A stretch of 64,000 nucleotides of DNA, taken from the NCBI RefSeq assembly GCF_001909055.1, contig NZ_LVWI01000001.1, positions 248,001-312,000 of the forward strand, in the 5' to 3' direction. The translations under genes and the position numbers were made by a program. Below, piece after piece: positions 61,394-64,000 of the stretch; position 1 is the first letter of the stretch; every line of letters begins with the position of its first letter. A model generated the notes under the pieces. That model was not told where the DNA came from. It saw only the letters and a list, made by a program, of their open reading frames with translations, and searched no databases. Source of the DNA: Paenibacillus helianthi. GTDB taxonomy: Bacteria; Bacillota; Bacilli; Paenibacillales; Paenibacillaceae.

Positions 61394-62782
61394 ATGATAC
61401 TCTTCATTCACCGCAAAGATCTGCGGACGATCGATCTACCAGCCTTTGATGCCATCCATTCTGCTGGTGTAGCCAGCTTGCATGTACTGATCCTTGACCC
61501 TTTCCTGCTGCGTAAGGAGCGGTATCTTGAACACAGCGGCTATAACTTTCTCACGCAAGTTGCACGGTTGCACCAGGACTACATTCTGGCAGGTAAACAG
61601 CTGCATATTCTGTACGGAGAGCCTGACATAGTCGTTAAGAAGCTGGTACAGACCCATCCCATTGAGCAAATATTAGTTCATACAGATTACACACCGTATG
61701 CCGTAAAGAGGGACAAGCAGTTGAATGCTACAGCATCCTCACTTGGCATCCGTTTTCAAACGTATTCCGGCAGCATGCTCTGTGACCTGGATGAATTCAT
61801 GGAGTGGAGCGGCCGGGCGGAGCCATACAAGGTCTTTACACCCTTTTACCGCCGCTGGCGCACCTTCCTTACAGAACGTTTCCGTCCTCCTTATTCCACG
61901 GGCATAAAGGATCTGCAAACGGCCAGCCTGGAGCAAAGTGTAGCAACCACCTTCAGGGTTCCTGATGAGGTTGAACGCCTGCTCAGGCAGCTATCCTCAC
62001 GGACAAATGACCTGGACGCGTATCGTAAACTCGATCATTTCCTTAGTGAGAATCTACAGGATTACACGGTGAGACGCGATAAATATGCGGAGGATGGCAC
62101 GAGCCGGATCAGCCGGTATTTGAATACAGGGGCGATTTCAGTACGGATGATCTATACAAGGTTGACGGAGGAAGAACGCGGAGCGGAAGAATGGCTGCGG
62201 CAGCTGGCCTGGCGGGATTTTTACCTACTTCAGGCCCGCCTGGATGCTGATTTTTTCAACTATGAGAATGTCTTTGATCTAACTAGTCTGGGTACCAGAC
62301 ATTTTGAAGCCTGGTCCCAGGGAAACACAGGTATTCCAGTCATTGATGCGGCTATGCACCAGTTGAACGAAACGGGCTGGATGCCGAACCGCCTGCGGAT
62401 GATTACCGCGATGTTTCTCACCAAGAATCTGGGCTGTCCGTTTATTTACGGAGAACGGTACTTCCGGCTGAAGCTTAGCGATTACGATAATGTGCTGAAC
62501 CGGGGCGGCTGGCTGTGGAGCTCATCTCTTGGATTTGACGCCTCCCCGTACTTCAGAATTATGAATCCGGTAACCCAATCACAGACTCATGATCCAAGCG
62601 GAAGCTATATCCGCACCTGGCTGCCGGAGCTAACAGAATTGTCGGACAAAGAAATCCATCTCCCCCGCCCTGGAGCGATTGTTGATCTAAAAAGTTCACG
62701 GGCACTGGCAATTGAAACCTATAAGCAGATTCTTCAAAGTAAAAAAAAAGCAGCTTCAAGCTCCCTCTTGTTCTTCCTTTAG
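61394..62782 (+). CDS. phr: Deoxyribodipyrimidine photolyase
   Basis: 462 residues. The N-terminal FAD/antenna domain begins ILFIHRKDLRTIDLPAF; the C-terminal FAD-binding part contains WLRQLAWRDFYLL, GIPVIDAAMHQLNETGWMPNRLRMI, and RGGWLWSSSLGFDASPYFRIMNPVTQ. It repairs cyclobutane pyrimidine dimers with blue light. AAAGGA is ten bases upstream. The last 27 bases overlap the convergent APH gene and include a run of nine A. Confidence 0.92.
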   Translation: MILFIHRKDLRTIDLPAFDAIHSAGVASLHVLILDPFLLRKERYLEHSGYNFLTQVARLHQDYILAGKQLHILYGEPDIVVKKLVQTHPIEQILVHTDYTPYAVKRDKQLNATASSLGIRFQTYSGSMLCDLDEFMEWSGRAEPYKVFTPFYRRWRTFLTERFRPPYSTGIKDLQTASLEQSVATTFRVPDEVERLLRQLSSRTNDLDAYRKLDHFLSENLQDYTVRRDKYAEDGTSRISRYLNTGAISVRMIYTRLTEEERGAEEWLRQLAWRDFYLLQARLDADFFNYENVFDLTSLGTRHFEAWSQGNTGIPVIDAAMHQLNETGWMPNRLRMITAMFLTKNLGCPFIYGERYFRLKLSDYDNVLNRGGWLWSSSLGFDASPYFRIMNPVTQSQTHDPSGSYIRTWLPELTELSDKEIHLPRPGAIVDLKSSRALAIETYKQILQSKKKAASSSLLFFL

Positions 62783-63760
62783 AATCTCTAGAATAAGTGA
62801 AGTCCCCGCCGATAACTGAAAGATGTCTTCTGACAAAAGTTTCACCTGCTCCTGCAGCACATGCGCCTCATCGGTCCCTTCCAGATATCGGGTGACGAAA
62901 TGAAGGAAAACATCTACTTTTCTAAGCAGCATCAGCACTGGAATAGCCTTAATTTCTGCTTCTGAGAGACGGATATGGCGGCTGAAGCCCCGGCAAAAAT
63001 CCCGGACTGCTGCCTTTTCCTCCGCATGCCCCAGCAGCCCGGACAGAATAACCGCCAGCTCCATCGCCCGGACATCGAAGGTGCAGAATTCAAAATCGAG
63101 CAGCGCGGCTACTTGCCGGTGATCTGTTGTTTCTACCAGCAGATTGGAAGCATTCAGGTCCCCATGCACCAGCTGATGCGGCAGTTCTTGCAGCTCGGTC
63201 AGCGAAACCGCGATGTTGTCATAAGCTTCGTACAGCATGTTAAGCTCTGGAGCAAGATCTGCAAACGGTACTGGCGGCTTCAGACAGAGCTCAAGGATTA
63301 CTTCTGAGGTGCATAGTGGATAAGCCGGCCTCAGCTCATAATAAGGCTTGTACACTGGAGCCAGCTCAGGATTGATGTCAGACAGCACAGTGGATAACCA
63401 ACCCGCAGCCTGCCCGAAGGATTCGATATATCCATTCTCCTCTTCCGCCGGTGAATCTCCGTCGATATATTTGAACAAGCAGGCAAATTTGCCGTCCGCA
63501 TCCTTCAGCTGAACTACTGTATCTCCAGCTGGGGTGCAGATCGGTACCGGTACTTTGAAAGGTAAATCAAGCCCTCCCAGTTTTTGCAGCACGGCATGCT
63601 CAAATTTTATTTTGTCTCGATCCCTGTGCGTATCATAAATGCGGAGTACGGCGTGGTGAGCACTATTTTCCACAAAATAGGTTGTATTATTCCAGCCGCC
63701 GCTCCGCTTCCTCAGCGTTCCATTCCAAGCCGGCCAAGCCTGGCTTATCATTTTCTCCAT
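62756..63760 (-). CDS. APH-family phosphotransferase (second paralogue)
   Basis: 334 residues. Catalytic loop LVHGDLNASNLLV and metal site LLDFEFCTFD; the N-lobe has GGWNNTTYFVE and VLRIYDTHRD. ATG at 63760 follows AGAGGGG; the frame is open for 31 codons more but these lie outside the fold. Substrate unknown. It overlaps the photolyase gene at its 3' end. Confidence 0.82.
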   Translation of the reverse strand: MEKMISQAWPAWNGTLRKRSGGWNNTTYFVENSAHHAVLRIYDTHRDRDKIKFEHAVLQKLGGLDLPFKVPVPICTPAGDTVVQLKDADGKFACLFKYIDGDSPAEEENGYIESFGQAAGWLSTVLSDINPELAPVYKPYYELRPAYPLCTSEVILELCLKPPVPFADLAPELNMLYEAYDNIAVSLTELQELPHQLVHGDLNASNLLVETTDHRQVAALLDFEFCTFDVRAMELAVILSGLLGHAEEKAAVRDFCRGFSRHIRLSEAEIKAIPVLMLLRKVDVFLHFVTRYLEGTDEAHVLQEQVKLLSEDIFQLSAGTSLILEILKEEQEGA

Positions 63761-63835
63761 AGGCTTATGCCCCTCTCTTAATTGTTGTGTAACGAATCTC
63801 CCATGAGCAGATCTTATATGTAAGGTGGTGAACAT

Positions 63836-63940
63836 GTGGCTGATGTAGAACACATCTTGAAAAATATTAATCAGTTCAAGGGCAATTGTAAAATCAGTGT
63901 CTGGCTATGTCAAATCGCCAAAAACACTTACTTCACTTAG
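63836..63940 (+). pseudogene. ECF sigma-factor fragment, N-terminally truncated
   Basis: 34 codons then a stop: VADVEHILKNINQFKGNCKI, then SVWLCQIAKNTYFT. NINQFKGNCKISVWLCQIAKN is region 2 of ECF sigma factors (the helix that contacts core and the -10). There is no proper start (upstream stop TAA near 63821, GGTGG only) and it ends before region 4, so it is a remnant rather than a working gene. Confidence 0.6.
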
Positions 63941-64000
63941 ACCCTATCAGTGAGGTCTTTGGCAGAACGGAAAGCTGGGCCAGGGTTACATTTCACCGCG

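Overview
The window looks like a chromosomal segment of a spore-forming Firmicute of the Paenibacillus type. The evidence is strong AGGAGG-type ribosome sites with many TTG and GTG starts, the order rpmF-fapR-plsX-fabH-fabD-fabG-acpP-fabF-rnc-smc-ftsY, the ylbM(tmcAL)/ylbL(sepM)/ylbJ/coaD/rsmD block, and several probable spore genes (YlbJ, a YjcZ-like peptide, an exosporium-like protein). I saw no rRNA, tRNA, CRISPR array or complete insertion sequence. The genus is inferred from gene content only.

Left part (1-9 kb) is accessory-like: the start of an ECF sigma gene, a divergent flavin-oxidase/MocR pair, small enzymes (APH-type kinase, GNAT, methyltransferase), and a TetR-controlled NmrA-like/SDR operon with two operator-like palindromes. 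Three related copies of a dispersed repeat lie in its gaps. From 8.9 to 16.8 kb come a sugar PTS (antiterminator, IIA, IIBC) with a leader attenuator, a CHASE3/GAF hybrid histidine kinase, a DivIVA-domain protein, a clear homologue of the Bacillus replication terminator protein RTP, and a stress protein. From 16.9 to 29.4 kb are the helicase HrpB, a DUF1992 protein, a GIY-YIG/DUF2087 pair, a CPBP protease, a VanRS-like two-component system, an SDR, and the ATP-grasp/alpha-E/transglutaminase cassette.

The central block (29.8-47.8 kb) is the housekeeping core: FtsY, SMC, RNase III, the FapR-controlled fatty acid and phospholipid synthesis operon with a recognisable FapR box, L32, DUF177, TmcAL, SepM-type protease, YlbJ, CoaD and RsmD.

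The most notable locus is at 48.1-49.4 kb. It reads as an Agr-like or LytTR-regulatory system without a kinase: a polytopic membrane protein with no kinase domain, a 47-residue AgrD-like peptide whose predicted ring residue is serine rather than cysteine, and a LytTR DNA-binding protein with no receiver domain. All three are in one tight operon with no AgrB beside it. To its right are a ferritin-like protein, a secreted alpha/beta hydrolase with a copper-amine-oxidase-like N-domain, spore-surface-like small proteins, an orphan holin/endolysin pair, a Trp-rich 41-residue ORF, a diguanylate cyclase near a PilZ protein, a five-gene operon of two ABC transporters around a YtrA-type GntR regulator, a photolyase, a second APH-type kinase, and a broken ECF sigma fragment at the right edge.
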